From: Ulvibacter sp. MAR_2010_11
GTDB lineage: Bacteria > Bacteroidota > Bacteroidia > Flavobacteriales > Flavobacteriaceae
Direction: 5' to 3'
DNA length: 64,000 nucleotides
Assembly: GCF_002813135.1 (NCBI RefSeq)
Contig: NZ_PHTY01000001.1
Location: 181,501-245,500, forward strand
Shown here: positions 44,263-53,660 of the stretch, in pieces
Layout: every line of letters starts with the position of its first letter
Position numbering within the stretch: the stretch's first letter is position 1
Notes under the pieces: generated by a model
Database searches by the model: none
Seen by the model: only the letters and a program-made list of their open reading frames with translations
Told to the model about the DNA's origin: nothing
Program-made: the position numbers and the translations under genes

Positions 44263-45360
44263 GTGAGATATTTGTTCAAAATTATAAGCTTGAAAAAGAA
44301 CGCATTCTTTGCCTTAGTATGTATTGTTTCAATTACTGTTTCTGCACAAACCGTTAGAAAATATTCCAACGAATTTATGAATATTGGTGTTGATGCAGCT
44401 GCTTTTGGAATGGCGAATGCAGTTGTGGCTTCTACAGACGATGTCAATTCGGGTTATTGGAATCCTGCAGGATTGGTAAACTTAGAAGACAAACAACTTT
44501 CTTTAATGCATGCTTCCTATTTCGCGAATATTGCCAACTACGATTATGTAGGTTTTGCCATGCCATTGGACGACCGCAGTGCCGTGGGACTCTCTGTAAT
44601 TCGTTTTGGTGTAGATGATATCTTAAATACTACCCAACTTATAGACGACCAGGGGAATATTGATTACAACCGAATTAGTCTCTTTTCCACAGCCGATTAT
44701 GGGGTTACCTTTTCTTATGCGCGCCGTTTACCACTGGATGGATTAAATGTGGGTATAAATGCCAAGGTAATTCGCCGTGTGATTGGAGATTTTGCTTCTT
44801 CCTGGGGGTTTGGACTGGATGCTGCCTTACAATTTGAAACGGGCGACTGGAAGTTTGGGCTTATGGCACGAGACATTACCACAACTTTTAATGCCTGGTC
44901 CATCGATGAAGAAAAATTCGCGGAAATAGCAGGAGCGGTTGACGGACAAAATCAGGAACTACCTGAAACCACCGAGATCACCATCCCGAAATTACAACTG
45001 GGAATGTCCAGAAAGTTTGTATACCACTACGATTTTTCATTGGTAGCCGAAGTAGACCTCAACTTCAGGTTTGCCGAAACCAACGATATTATTTCATCCT
45101 CATTTACCAGTATCGATCCCGCCTTGGGATTAGAATTTGGCTATATAGACATGGTTTTTGTTCGTGGCGGTTTGGGGAATTTTCAGAATATAAAACAACT
45201 GGACGGCAGTGAATCTGTAGGGTTTCAGCCTAATATTGGGGTCGGATTTAAATACAAAGGCATTCAGGTAGATTACGCCTTAACCGATATTGGAGACCAA
45301 AGTGCCGCATTGTACAGTAATGTTTTTTCCGTTACTTTAGACTGGAGTATTTTTAGGTAA
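44263..45360 (+). CDS. PorV/PorQ-family outer-membrane protein
   Basis: 365 residues if started at GTG 44263; an in-frame TTG at 44290 gives a tighter signal peptide (KKNAFFALVCIVSITVSAQ), so the start is uncertain. The FadL-like barrel opens with the family signature FMNIGVDAAAFGMANAVVASTDDVNSGYWNPAGL and continues as amphipathic strands to a C-terminal aromatic (DWSIFR). PorV is the attachment-complex shuttle of the type IX secretion system; paralogues of unknown role are common, so a T9SS role here is inference. Followed after 60 nt by the DUF4105 gene. Confidence 0.85.
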   Translation: MRYLFKIISLKKNAFFALVCIVSITVSAQTVRKYSNEFMNIGVDAAAFGMANAVVASTDDVNSGYWNPAGLVNLEDKQLSLMHASYFANIANYDYVGFAMPLDDRSAVGLSVIRFGVDDILNTTQLIDDQGNIDYNRISLFSTADYGVTFSYARRLPLDGLNVGINAKVIRRVIGDFASSWGFGLDAALQFETGDWKFGLMARDITTTFNAWSIDEEKFAEIAGAVDGQNQELPETTEITIPKLQLGMSRKFVYHYDFSLVAEVDLNFRFAETNDIISSSFTSIDPALGLEFGYIDMVFVRGGLGNFQNIKQLDGSESVGFQPNIGVGFKYKGIQVDYALTDIGDQSAALYSNVFSVTLDWSIFR

Positions 45361-45420
45361 TGCAAACGCTTCAGGAAAATTGAAAGCCAAAAATTCTTTC
45401 ACATTCATAAAACATATCCG

Positions 45421-46632
45421 GTGAAAAAAATCCTTTTACTTTTTTCGTTATTTCTTCTATTTGTTTCAATCGAGCTAAAAGCACAGTATATTCCTATTTC
45501 AGAAGAGGCTGAAGTAAGTATCCTTACCATTGGTCCGGGAGCGCAACTATATGATAAATTTGGTCATAGTGCTTACCGCGTTAAGGATGAGACTACGGGC
45601 TTGGACTTGGTTTTCAATTACGGAGTATACGATTTTGACACGCCGAATTTCTATACCAAATTTGCACAAGGTAAATTGCTGTATAAACTCGATGTAAGTC
45701 TGTACGAACCCTTTTTTGAAACCTACAAGGCCCAAAACAGATGGATAAAGGAGCAAGAATTGAATTTGACGTATTACCAAAAGAAGAATGTTTTTGAATT
45801 TCTTCAGAACAATGCGAAGCCGGAAAATAAATTTTATAAATACGATTTCTTTTTCGACAATTGCGCCACAAAAATTAGAGATGTACTCGTTTCGGTTTTA
45901 GGCGCAGATTTGAAATACAATGATGCAAGCGTCCCGGAAGACTATACTTTTAGAGAACTTATTCAGAAAAATGTCTACTGGAACTCATGGGGAAGTTTAG
46001 GGATGGATGTGGCCATTGGGGCCGTGGTAGATAAAAAAGCAACGGCCTGGGAATATCAATTTTTACCCGATTATGTTTTTGAAGAAGCCGCCACTGCAAC
46101 TTTACAACAACGAGGTGGTAAAACTCCCCTGGTAAAAAAATCTCAAACCTTATTTCAAAATTCACCAACAAAGGAAGAACAAAACTTTTTTGCAAGTCCG
46201 TTGTTTTTCTTCGGATTGCTAGGGGTATTTATTATCATAGCAACATTTAGAGATTATAAAAACAAGTTTCGCAGTCGTTACTTGGATGTCTCTATTTCTC
46301 TAATTACAGGCCTAATAGGTGTGTTTTTGTTACTCTTATGGGTTGCGACAGATCACACAGCAACCGCAAATAATTACAACCTGCTGTGGGCTTTTCCATT
46401 AAATATTATTTTGGCGTTTTTTGCAGTAAAGAGACAACCACCCATGTGGGTGCAACGTTATGTTTTCTTGCTGTTAGTTTTGCTTGTTCTAATGACCATT
46501 CACTGGATTACCGGAGTACAGGTGTTTGCAAAGGCATTCACCCCTATGTTCCTGGCATTAGGTGTGCGTTATATCTATGTGATTTATTATCTGAAAAGAC
46601 AAGCCCTTCCTATTGACCCCGATAAAAAATAA
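45421..46632 (+). CDS. DUF4105 membrane protein
   Basis: 403 residues from GTG 45421. Signal or anchor (LLLFSLFLLFVSIELKAQ), then DUF4105 (about 28-185, with GHSAYRVKDE, NYGVYDFDTPNFYTKFAQGKL and YDFFFDNCATKIRD), a linker, and five membrane helices (about 260-395). The conserved H, N and C residues in DUF4105 suggest a papain-like peptidase or amidase fold facing the periplasm, but activity is unproven. It ends in a 23-nt convergent overlap with the glycosylphosphotransferase gene. Confidence 0.85.
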   Translation: MKKILLLFSLFLLFVSIELKAQYIPISEEAEVSILTIGPGAQLYDKFGHSAYRVKDETTGLDLVFNYGVYDFDTPNFYTKFAQGKLLYKLDVSLYEPFFETYKAQNRWIKEQELNLTYYQKKNVFEFLQNNAKPENKFYKYDFFFDNCATKIRDVLVSVLGADLKYNDASVPEDYTFRELIQKNVYWNSWGSLGMDVAIGAVVDKKATAWEYQFLPDYVFEEAATATLQQRGGKTPLVKKSQTLFQNSPTKEEQNFFASPLFFFGLLGVFIIIATFRDYKNKFRSRYLDVSISLITGLIGVFLLLLWVATDHTATANNYNLLWAFPLNIILAFFAVKRQPPMWVQRYVFLLLVLLVLMTIHWITGVQVFAKAFTPMFLALGVRYIYVIYYLKRQALPIDPDKK

Positions 46633-47995
46633 TGGTGCTGAGGGTTTTAATTACAATACTAATATCCAGAAAGAGACTCCTTCTTTTTATATAGTACAAG
46701 TCGTATTGTAGTTTTTCCAGCGCATCTTCCCGGGTTGTACCGTATTTAGCGTTTACCTGTGCCCATCCGGTAACGCCGGGTTTTACCAGATGCCGTACTT
46801 CGTAAAAAGGAATCTTATCTGAAAGCTCCTTTACAAAAACCGGGCGTTCGGGTCTGGGACCAATAACGCTCATATCTCCCTTTATAACATTGATGAACTG
46901 CGGAATTTCATCGAAACGGGATCTACGTAAAAATCGTCCGAATTTGGTAATACGCACATCCTTTTTTTCGGCAAATTGAGCGCCGTCCTTTTCGGCGTCG
47001 ATGACCATACTTCGCAGTTTGTATATTCTGAAATGTTTTCCGTTGCGACCCACTCGTATCTGAGAATAAAACAAAGGGCCTCGGTTGGCAAAAAGATTTC
47101 CAATAATAATAAGCGGAAAAATAACCAGTCCAAAGAGTAGTCCGATGAGAGAAAAAAGTAAATCCAGGACTCGGTGAAAAAAGAGATATAATTTATTCTG
47201 ATTGCTTCGGCTAAAAGGAAAATACCTGTAAAAGTCTTTATCGACGTGCTGTACAGGCACGCGTCGTGTTATTTCTTCATATACCTGAGTGTATTCTCTT
47301 ATTGCCACACCCTTTTCCAGCAAGCCTATTAATTGATTGTACAGCGTTAGCGTCATCCCTGAAGAATCCGGTGTTGCCACCACAATTTCAGAGATAGAAT
47401 GTTCTTCGATGGTCTCTGTTATATTTTGCAATCCGAAGTCCCGTATATTCTCATGGAACAAGGACGAAAATGATGTCTTTTCGGTATTGATATAGCCAAT
47501 CACTCTGTAGTTGGGATCCGACTTCTGTAGTGAAGTAATAATACCATCTATATCACGCCCATTGGCAATAAGCAACACTTTTTTAAAGAATCGCGGCGCC
47601 GAAATTAAAACGATATAGGCATACCGCCATAGAAATAATGCCAGATTGACCGAGATGTAAAAATAAATAATCTGCAATCGATTGGACGGTAATGTTGGCG
47701 TATAAAAAGGTGTAAGCAGATAAAACAACACAGTTACCGAAGAGGTGAGAATTATATTTTGTACGACAACTTCAAATTTGCTGGCTTTTTGAAGATTATA
47801 CAATTCGAATATCGTAGCAAAAATGGTAAGGTAAATTCCTAAAACGATAGACCAAACCCAGTGATCGGCATTGATTTTAAAGTAATCGAAATTAAAAATA
47901 AGGCCAACTAAATACAACAACCCCAGCACACAGGCAATGTCTAATAGACGCAGTAAAATTTTACGTTCGGAAATATCAAAATGGATACTCGACAT
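46610..47995 (-). CDS. polyprenyl glycosylphosphotransferase (WbaP/WcaJ-type initiator)
   Basis: 461 residues: four to five N-terminal membrane helices (about 10-125), a Rossmann-like middle domain, a further helix near 285, and a C-terminal sugar transferase domain with YKLRSMVIDAEKDGA, RRSRFDEIPQFINVIKGDM and GPRPERPVFV. It links the first sugar-phosphate to undecaprenyl phosphate and so starts the repeat unit of the glycan locus. It is the last gene of that locus in reading order, 39 nt after a glycosyltransferase. Confidence 0.93.
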   Translation of the reverse strand: MSSIHFDISERKILLRLLDIACVLGLLYLVGLIFNFDYFKINADHWVWSIVLGIYLTIFATIFELYNLQKASKFEVVVQNIILTSSVTVLFYLLTPFYTPTLPSNRLQIIYFYISVNLALFLWRYAYIVLISAPRFFKKVLLIANGRDIDGIITSLQKSDPNYRVIGYINTEKTSFSSLFHENIRDFGLQNITETIEEHSISEIVVATPDSSGMTLTLYNQLIGLLEKGVAIREYTQVYEEITRRVPVQHVDKDFYRYFPFSRSNQNKLYLFFHRVLDLLFSLIGLLFGLVIFPLIIIGNLFANRGPLFYSQIRVGRNGKHFRIYKLRSMVIDAEKDGAQFAEKKDVRITKFGRFLRRSRFDEIPQFINVIKGDMSVIGPRPERPVFVKELSDKIPFYEVRHLVKPGVTGWAQVNAKYGTTREDALEKLQYDLYYIKRRSLFLDISIVIKTLSTIIFYRGQ

Positions 47996-48034
47996 GTACG
48001 ACTTGGGTTAGTTTTGTTAAAAGTAGGTATATTT

Positions 48035-49054
48035 TTAGTTGTTTAAAAGTCTTAACCAACTATGTTTTACTTTCTTCCAATCGAAAGCTTCCACCTTGCT
48101 TCTTGCATTTTCAGCCAAACTTACAGTGAGAGTTTCGTCTGCAATCACTTTTAAAATAGCATTTGCGAGCGCTTCGGTATTATCGGGTGGAACGAGCAAT
48201 CCATCCTTTTCATTTTCAATTAAATAAGGAATCCCGCCCACATTGGTTGAAACTACCGGAAGTCCGAGGGCCATAGCCTCTATCACACTTACAGGCGTAT
48301 TGTCGAAATTGGTCGTATTTATAAAAATATCGTAGTTTTTTGAAAGTGCAATCCATTCCTGTTTGGATAACATTCCGGTGAAAGTTACATCCAGGTCCAA
48401 GGCCTTGGCTTTCAATTTACATTTTTCCATACTTCCATCCTTTTCGGGCCCCACCATGCATAACGAGGCTTCTAATCCCTTTTCCTTTAAAAATGAAAGT
48501 ACTTCAATTGCAAGCTGCGGATTATAAATTTCAGCAAAAGAACGTACCCATAGCAACTTAGGCAGCACCTTTTTCCGAAGTAAAAAAGGGTAGTTATCAA
48601 TTTCGATAGTATTTGGAATATATGTGAGATTGGAATACCCTTCGCTTAAAAAAGCTTCCTGCAAGTACAAAGAAGGTGCAACATTTGTTGTAGCACCATT
48701 AAATAATGCATTACATTTTTTCTTACTTCCTTGTAATCGCTTTGGAAGATCACCCCCTCTTAAAATAGGAATGTATGGAAGTTTTAAAGCTCTGCATAAT
48801 CCTGCCACGGCAACTGCATAGTAAAAGTTTTGAGTACTGTAGGTGTCTATTAAAACTACCGATACCTTTCTTGAATATCGCAATGTGGAAAAAAGCATAT
48901 GGAAAAATCTCAATAACTTGTTCTGTTTGGAAGAAGCTGTATAAACACAATAGCCTTCCTTGGTTAAAAAGGCACCCAATGTTTCTATGGAAGTAATTGT
49001 GCTTCCTTTTTTAGAGAGTTTATTTCCTATGTATAGCAGGCTTTTTCTTTGCAT
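48035..49054 (-). CDS. glycosyltransferase family 4
   Basis: 339 residues, GT-B fold. The C-terminal nucleotide-sugar site is clear: LLWVRSFAEIYNPQLAIEVL and the E-x7-E motif in PVSVIEAMALGLPVVSTNVGG. Donor and acceptor are unknown; the retaining GT4 family adds hexoses in polysaccharide repeat units. Its start overlaps the polymerase gene by 35 nt. Confidence 0.9.
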   Translation of the reverse strand: MQRKSLLYIGNKLSKKGSTITSIETLGAFLTKEGYCVYTASSKQNKLLRFFHMLFSTLRYSRKVSVVLIDTYSTQNFYYAVAVAGLCRALKLPYIPILRGGDLPKRLQGSKKKCNALFNGATTNVAPSLYLQEAFLSEGYSNLTYIPNTIEIDNYPFLLRKKVLPKLLWVRSFAEIYNPQLAIEVLSFLKEKGLEASLCMVGPEKDGSMEKCKLKAKALDLDVTFTGMLSKQEWIALSKNYDIFINTTNFDNTPVSVIEAMALGLPVVSTNVGGIPYLIENEKDGLLVPPDNTEALANAILKVIADETLTVSLAENARSKVEAFDWKKVKHSWLRLLNN

Positions 49055-50375
49055 CGATAATTGAAATTAAACAGAGGCCGTATATAAAAGCAGGTGCGGC
49101 AATACGCATGGAGGAATGATTGATGGTTAACAACCAAAAAACAAAGAATGAAAAGAAATAAATATTGGACCTGTTGTTCATCCTAAAAACCCAGGGAGCT
49201 ATCATTAAAACTAAAAGGGCAAAAAAACCAAAAACTCCATGCTCAGACAATGTCCTGCTCACTTCACTATGTGTTGCAACCAATCTTCCGGTTTTCTCTT
49301 TTCGATATTCCCTTATTTTTCCAACACCTATTCCTGTAAAAGGACGTTCCATAAACGTTTCTAATTCTCCGGTTACCAGCTCCGCTCGACCCGTTGTTAC
49401 ATCGGCCTTTTCTCTTCCTGCGGCATCCTGATTTGAATATCTTTTATTGATTAATCCGAAAGTAGAAATGGAAGTAAACACCCATGTTACTACTATAACT
49501 CCAAATATTATTACCGACTTAGGAATTAAAGATCCCTTCTCTTTTAAATTTGCCTTATAAAAGTAGTACGCAAAAAACAAAAGGGCACAAATTCCGGCTG
49601 TAATCACCCCTCCTCTTGAAAATGTTACAATTGCCCGATACGCAACAAATGCCAAAAGCGTTATATCTATTAAATTTATAAAACGACTTTTTATAAGGAG
49701 TAATCTAGAAAAAAGAATAAACATTCCAAGTCCTAGCAGAGTTGACACCTGATTGGGACCAAATCCTCCTGATGCTTCAAAGTTGGACTGGGTGCCACTT
49801 AATACATCCCTGATATTTGGTGTATACACATAGAGATAAGCAGTCATTGATAAAATCGGCAACAATGCAGCCAACAGAATTTCGTTTAGCCGTTCCGCCG
49901 GCATCCTTCGGTTATAGCAGTACAAGGCTGAAATCGCCAAACACAAAGGACCACTGAGATTAAAACTAATTGCATTTAAAAAATTGGTTTCGTAATTAAG
50001 GTTTATCGCTGAAAAAAGCACTCCCGGCACCAAAAAAAGTATATAGAAAATGTAGGGCCAGGATTTACGTCTAAATCCGTTAAAAAACATCCCCAAAACC
50101 AAAAAGGCAATTACGGTATACTTGGCAAATTCGTAATTGAAGGCACCACCCGTCATTCTCGAAAATACTTCAAACCCCATGACATAGGCTGCTCCTAAAA
50201 GCACCTCGTCCTTTCGGTTACGGTTTGAAAATATCCTCACTAAAAAATACGCAACCGCCGCTAACAGAAAAAATTTAGAAGTTGCTTCAAATAAATAAAT
50301 TACATATGCCATAGCAATATGCAGCAGCAGCAGCTGAACATAGGTAATTTTTTTTATGGGCTTGACACGTATCAA
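49020..50375 (-). CDS. O-antigen polymerase/ligase-like membrane protein (Wzy_C)
   Basis: 451 residues with 11 or so membrane helices and a large periplasmic loop. ERPFTGIGVGKIREYR followed by THSEVSRTLSEHGVFGF is the Wzy_C/WaaL signature, with the functionally important His. It would either polymerise repeat units or ligate the glycan to a lipid or protein carrier. Start overlaps the neighbouring glycosyltransferase stop by 4 nt. Confidence 0.85.
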   Translation of the reverse strand: MIRVKPIKKITYVQLLLLHIAMAYVIYLFEATSKFFLLAAVAYFLVRIFSNRNRKDEVLLGAAYVMGFEVFSRMTGGAFNYEFAKYTVIAFLVLGMFFNGFRRKSWPYIFYILFLVPGVLFSAINLNYETNFLNAISFNLSGPLCLAISALYCYNRRMPAERLNEILLAALLPILSMTAYLYVYTPNIRDVLSGTQSNFEASGGFGPNQVSTLLGLGMFILFSRLLLIKSRFINLIDITLLAFVAYRAIVTFSRGGVITAGICALLFFAYYFYKANLKEKGSLIPKSVIIFGVIVVTWVFTSISTFGLINKRYSNQDAAGREKADVTTGRAELVTGELETFMERPFTGIGVGKIREYRKEKTGRLVATHSEVSRTLSEHGVFGFFALLVLMIAPWVFRMNNRSNIYFFSFFVFWLLTINHSSMRIAAPAFIYGLCLISIIDAKKKPAIHRK

Positions 50376-51424
50376 TTTTTATAAATTTCAATTAACTGTG
50401 GTAAAATAGCATTTCCGGAATAAGTGGATAAAATATGTTCTCTAAATCTTTGTGCATCTCTCAGTCTTGCATTCTTATCTTCAATGTAATGCAGTAAGGC
50501 TTCGGAAAGCGCATTGGAATTATTGGAAGGCACCGTTTTTCCAAATGTACTAATTACTTTCTCACACTCCCCCACTTTGGTTGTTACAACTACCAAACCC
50601 GAAGCACCATACTCCAATAACGCCATGGGCAGGCCTTCGCTGTCCGATGACAATACACCTATTGAAGCTTTTCTTAAAACCACTTCAGTATCTGAAATGC
50701 CACCCATAACTTCGACAGCAGTTTCTAAATTATTTTCTGAAATATAGTTTTTAACCCCCTCTGAATAGGCATCATTAAAATCGTTTCCAACCAACTGTAG
50801 TTTCCAATCCGGGAATTTTTCATGTACTATTTTAAATGCCTTCAGTAAATTGAGATGATTTTTGGGCACCCTTAAATTGGCCAAACAAACTATTAGTTTG
50901 TCATGGTTAGCTATTTCGTCTGAATTATCAAAACTTTCCACAAAATTGGGAACAAATACTACTTTTTTTGTTGTCAACTCCTTTTTACACCATTTACTCA
51001 AGGCCTCATTCACTGCAATGATGGCACCGAAGAAATACGAACACAGATATAGCGACTTGTTGTGAATTCGTTTGGTTGTAACTCTATTCCCGTGATGTTC
51101 GTGCCATATTAGTTTTACGGTAGGGGTAAGTATCTTTAACAGAGTCGCAAAAAAATAGGAAGTGGTGTGTGCATGAATAATATCAATTTTATTTTGTTTG
51201 ACAAAACGTCGAAATCGCAACAATGCCGAGAAATCCAAAGTACCTCTTTTGTCTAAAAACAGATAAGAAACATTGGGATGCAACTTGGACTTTAAAATTC
51301 CTTCTTTGCGGCTTACACATAGATAAGAGCCTTCTATTCGCGTACTTAAGCTATTGGCTAGCGTCACTGCAATACGCTCTGCGCCTCCGGCCGACAAAGA
51401 ATCTATAAGTTGTACTACTCTCAT
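50372..51424 (-). CDS. glycosyltransferase family 4
   Basis: 350 residues. N-terminal donor-acceptor domain begins VVQLIDSLSAGGAERIAVTLAN, a common GT4 opening; the C-terminal domain has VCLANLRVPKNHLNLLKAF and SDSEGLPMALLEYGASG, in which E-x7-E is preserved with Glu at both ends (EGLPMALLE). Substrate unknown. Coupled by 4-nt ATGA overlaps on both sides. Confidence 0.9.
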   Translation of the reverse strand: MRVVQLIDSLSAGGAERIAVTLANSLSTRIEGSYLCVSRKEGILKSKLHPNVSYLFLDKRGTLDFSALLRFRRFVKQNKIDIIHAHTTSYFFATLLKILTPTVKLIWHEHHGNRVTTKRIHNKSLYLCSYFFGAIIAVNEALSKWCKKELTTKKVVFVPNFVESFDNSDEIANHDKLIVCLANLRVPKNHLNLLKAFKIVHEKFPDWKLQLVGNDFNDAYSEGVKNYISENNLETAVEVMGGISDTEVVLRKASIGVLSSDSEGLPMALLEYGASGLVVVTTKVGECEKVISTFGKTVPSNNSNALSEALLHYIEDKNARLRDAQRFREHILSTYSGNAILPQLIEIYKN

Positions 51425-52536
51425 ACTAACAACTTTTTAATGGCAGCCTCAAAATCGTCCAAGCTGTAGTGTTGAGACCATATCTGTGCCTGTCTCGACA
51501 TTTCCTGAAGCTTTGAAGCATCTTTTAGATGATTAAAAATCATTTCGGAATCACGCTCTATGGTTTTAGTAAGCAAGATCCCTCGTTGTCCTTCCTCCAG
51601 CATCCAGGCAACACAGGAAATTGGGGTAGCAATTGGAATCACACCCCAGAACATAGCTTCGGCAATGACCTTCGGCCAGCCTTCCGATTTGGAAGGTAAT
51701 ATCAAAAACTCACTCTGCTTATAGGCGGTTTCTACTTGATCGGATGATTTGTTCCCATGTAATTTGACGCTTTCAGATAAATTATGCTGTCCGATATAAT
51801 TTTCTAAAGCATCTCCTTCGGCACCTTCTCCGTACATATCCAAAAAACATTTCACACCTTTTCTATGCAATTCATGCAGTAATTGAACGGCGTATAAAGG
51901 TCGCTTTCCGGGAGCCAGACTGCCCACAAATAAAAAACGAAATGGCCCTTCGAAATTTTTGGTTGCCAAATTTCCGATTTTACTTTTTGGATAGGAAGCG
52001 GTAAAGAAAGGTTTGATATTCTTAGACTGTTTTGGCCAATCCCCGTAGACCAGTACCTGCATGTTTCGGGTTAAAAATGTATTTGACAAAATCCATTTCT
52101 GAAGCCTATAACTAAAAGGCTGTTTAGAATTCGGATCCCAGTTTCCGGCGTACTTGGCGGTTTTGGGTTTCTTCGGAAAAAAAATCTGAAGAAAACACCC
52201 TACCAATCCAATCGTTCCAGGACATCGCAGGTGAATATGGTCTGCCCTCCGCATGGCCGAAAATAGTTTCCATTTTACTACAGGCAACTTTACCAACGTC
52301 TGAAGGGTTCTTGATACCGAAACAAACGAAATTGCCGGTATTCTGGAAATCTCAACCGATTCCTTTTCATATCGCTCATGTATTGGGCTCCTCTCTATAG
52401 TTGCAATTGGGGTGACAATTTCGACAGTATCTGCATAACGTATCCAAAGATTCATCTCCCGCACATAGGGCCCATAGGCGAACAATGCGTCTTTTTCTTG
52501 AAAGTGTGGAGTATGTGTTATTACAACCAGTTTCAT
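51421..52536 (-). CDS. glycosyltransferase family 4-like
   Basis: 371 residues, GT-B. FLFVGSLAPGKRPLYAVQLL and PSKSEGWPKVIAEAMFWGVIP mark the donor-binding half with its two conserved Glu. The N-terminal half is more divergent, likely binding the acceptor. It overlaps neighbours by 4 nt each. Confidence 0.9.
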   Translation of the reverse strand: MKLVVITHTPHFQEKDALFAYGPYVREMNLWIRYADTVEIVTPIATIERSPIHERYEKESVEISRIPAISFVSVSRTLQTLVKLPVVKWKLFSAMRRADHIHLRCPGTIGLVGCFLQIFFPKKPKTAKYAGNWDPNSKQPFSYRLQKWILSNTFLTRNMQVLVYGDWPKQSKNIKPFFTASYPKSKIGNLATKNFEGPFRFLFVGSLAPGKRPLYAVQLLHELHRKGVKCFLDMYGEGAEGDALENYIGQHNLSESVKLHGNKSSDQVETAYKQSEFLILPSKSEGWPKVIAEAMFWGVIPIATPISCVAWMLEEGQRGILLTKTIERDSEMIFNHLKDASKLQEMSRQAQIWSQHYSLDDFEAAIKKLLV

Positions 52537-53660
52537 TGAAGCAACTTTGAATAAAATGTGAGATTCTTCTCTAAAATAGTGTTTATATCGTAATGGGTTC
52601 TAACCGTTTCTGCTGCCTTTATGCCCAGTTTTTTTGCTTCTTCGGGATGTTGGATACACCAAATCATTTTTTCGGCAATATCTGCGGGCCTATAGACATC
52701 GCAAAGCAGCCCTGTTTGCATAGGTGCAATGGTTTCGGGACCGGGTCCGTATTGAGAGAAGATTACCGGTTTTTGTAATAACATAGCTTCGAGTGTGACC
52801 AAGCCCTGAGTTTCCATATGCGAAGGAAATACACAAAAGGCAGCTTCGGCATAACGAGTATTCAATTCGTCTTTGGGAATACTCCCGTGGAAAACTACAT
52901 TCTCAAAATAAGAGCCGTTATAGGTCGATTTCAACATTTCAATATAAGAATCGCCATTTGGGAAGAACCAATCCCTTCCAAAAATATCCAAAACCATAAG
53001 CGGATACTGTCCCCGGACGATTTTAAACGCTTCTATAAGCTGTCGCACTCCTTTCTTTTCGCATACCGTACCTGCAAACAAAATGTGATTCTCCTTCACA
53101 GCAACTTGAGGAATAGGTGTGGATGTGTCCAATGGATGATTTATAATTTCCACCGGTTTGTTATGATAACTCAAATAGGTTTCGGTGTGGCTTTTTACAT
53201 AGTTTGAAACCGCAATAAACGCATCGGCCTTTTTGAAAGAACGCTTTTCCAGCAACCCTTTGCGCCAATTGATGCCTCTTTTTTCAGCTTCAGCAAAAAA
53301 ATGATGCCCGCCATGCAAACGAATTACCTTTTTTGCAGGATGTGAACCGGACAATAAAGCCAAACCCAATTCGGCCGATTCAATAATATCGATTGGATGT
53401 TCTTTGTGAAGTTGTTTCAGCTTTTTGTTCAACTGAATTCCGTTGTGCAAAAAAGCAAGGATAAATCCTTTTTTTCTTGGCAATCGGTACAAATTCACCC
53501 CTTTATCTTCCAAAACTTCTTCGGCACTGCTATTTCCTGCTCCAACTATAGAAACCCTATGACCCTTTTGCACCAGAGCTCTCCCAAATGTCTGCAAAAA
53601 ACTTCCCACACCACCCGGCGACCAAAGAGGATATTCGTGAGAAATAAAGACTAGATGCAT
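52533..53660 (-). CDS. glycosyltransferase family 4
   Basis: 375 residues. The opening ISHEYPLWSPGGVGSFLQTFGRAL has the GT4 glycine loop; ILFAGTVCEKKGVRQLIEAFK and PSHMETQGLVTLEAMLLQKPVIFS form the donor site. Third consecutive GT4 in the locus, so the repeat unit probably has at least four or five sugars. The start overlaps the preceding gene by 10 nt. Confidence 0.92.
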   Translation of the reverse strand: MHLVFISHEYPLWSPGGVGSFLQTFGRALVQKGHRVSIVGAGNSSAEEVLEDKGVNLYRLPRKKGFILAFLHNGIQLNKKLKQLHKEHPIDIIESAELGLALLSGSHPAKKVIRLHGGHHFFAEAEKRGINWRKGLLEKRSFKKADAFIAVSNYVKSHTETYLSYHNKPVEIINHPLDTSTPIPQVAVKENHILFAGTVCEKKGVRQLIEAFKIVRGQYPLMVLDIFGRDWFFPNGDSYIEMLKSTYNGSYFENVVFHGSIPKDELNTRYAEAAFCVFPSHMETQGLVTLEAMLLQKPVIFSQYGPGPETIAPMQTGLLCDVYRPADIAEKMIWCIQHPEEAKKLGIKAAETVRTHYDINTILEKNLTFYSKLLQ

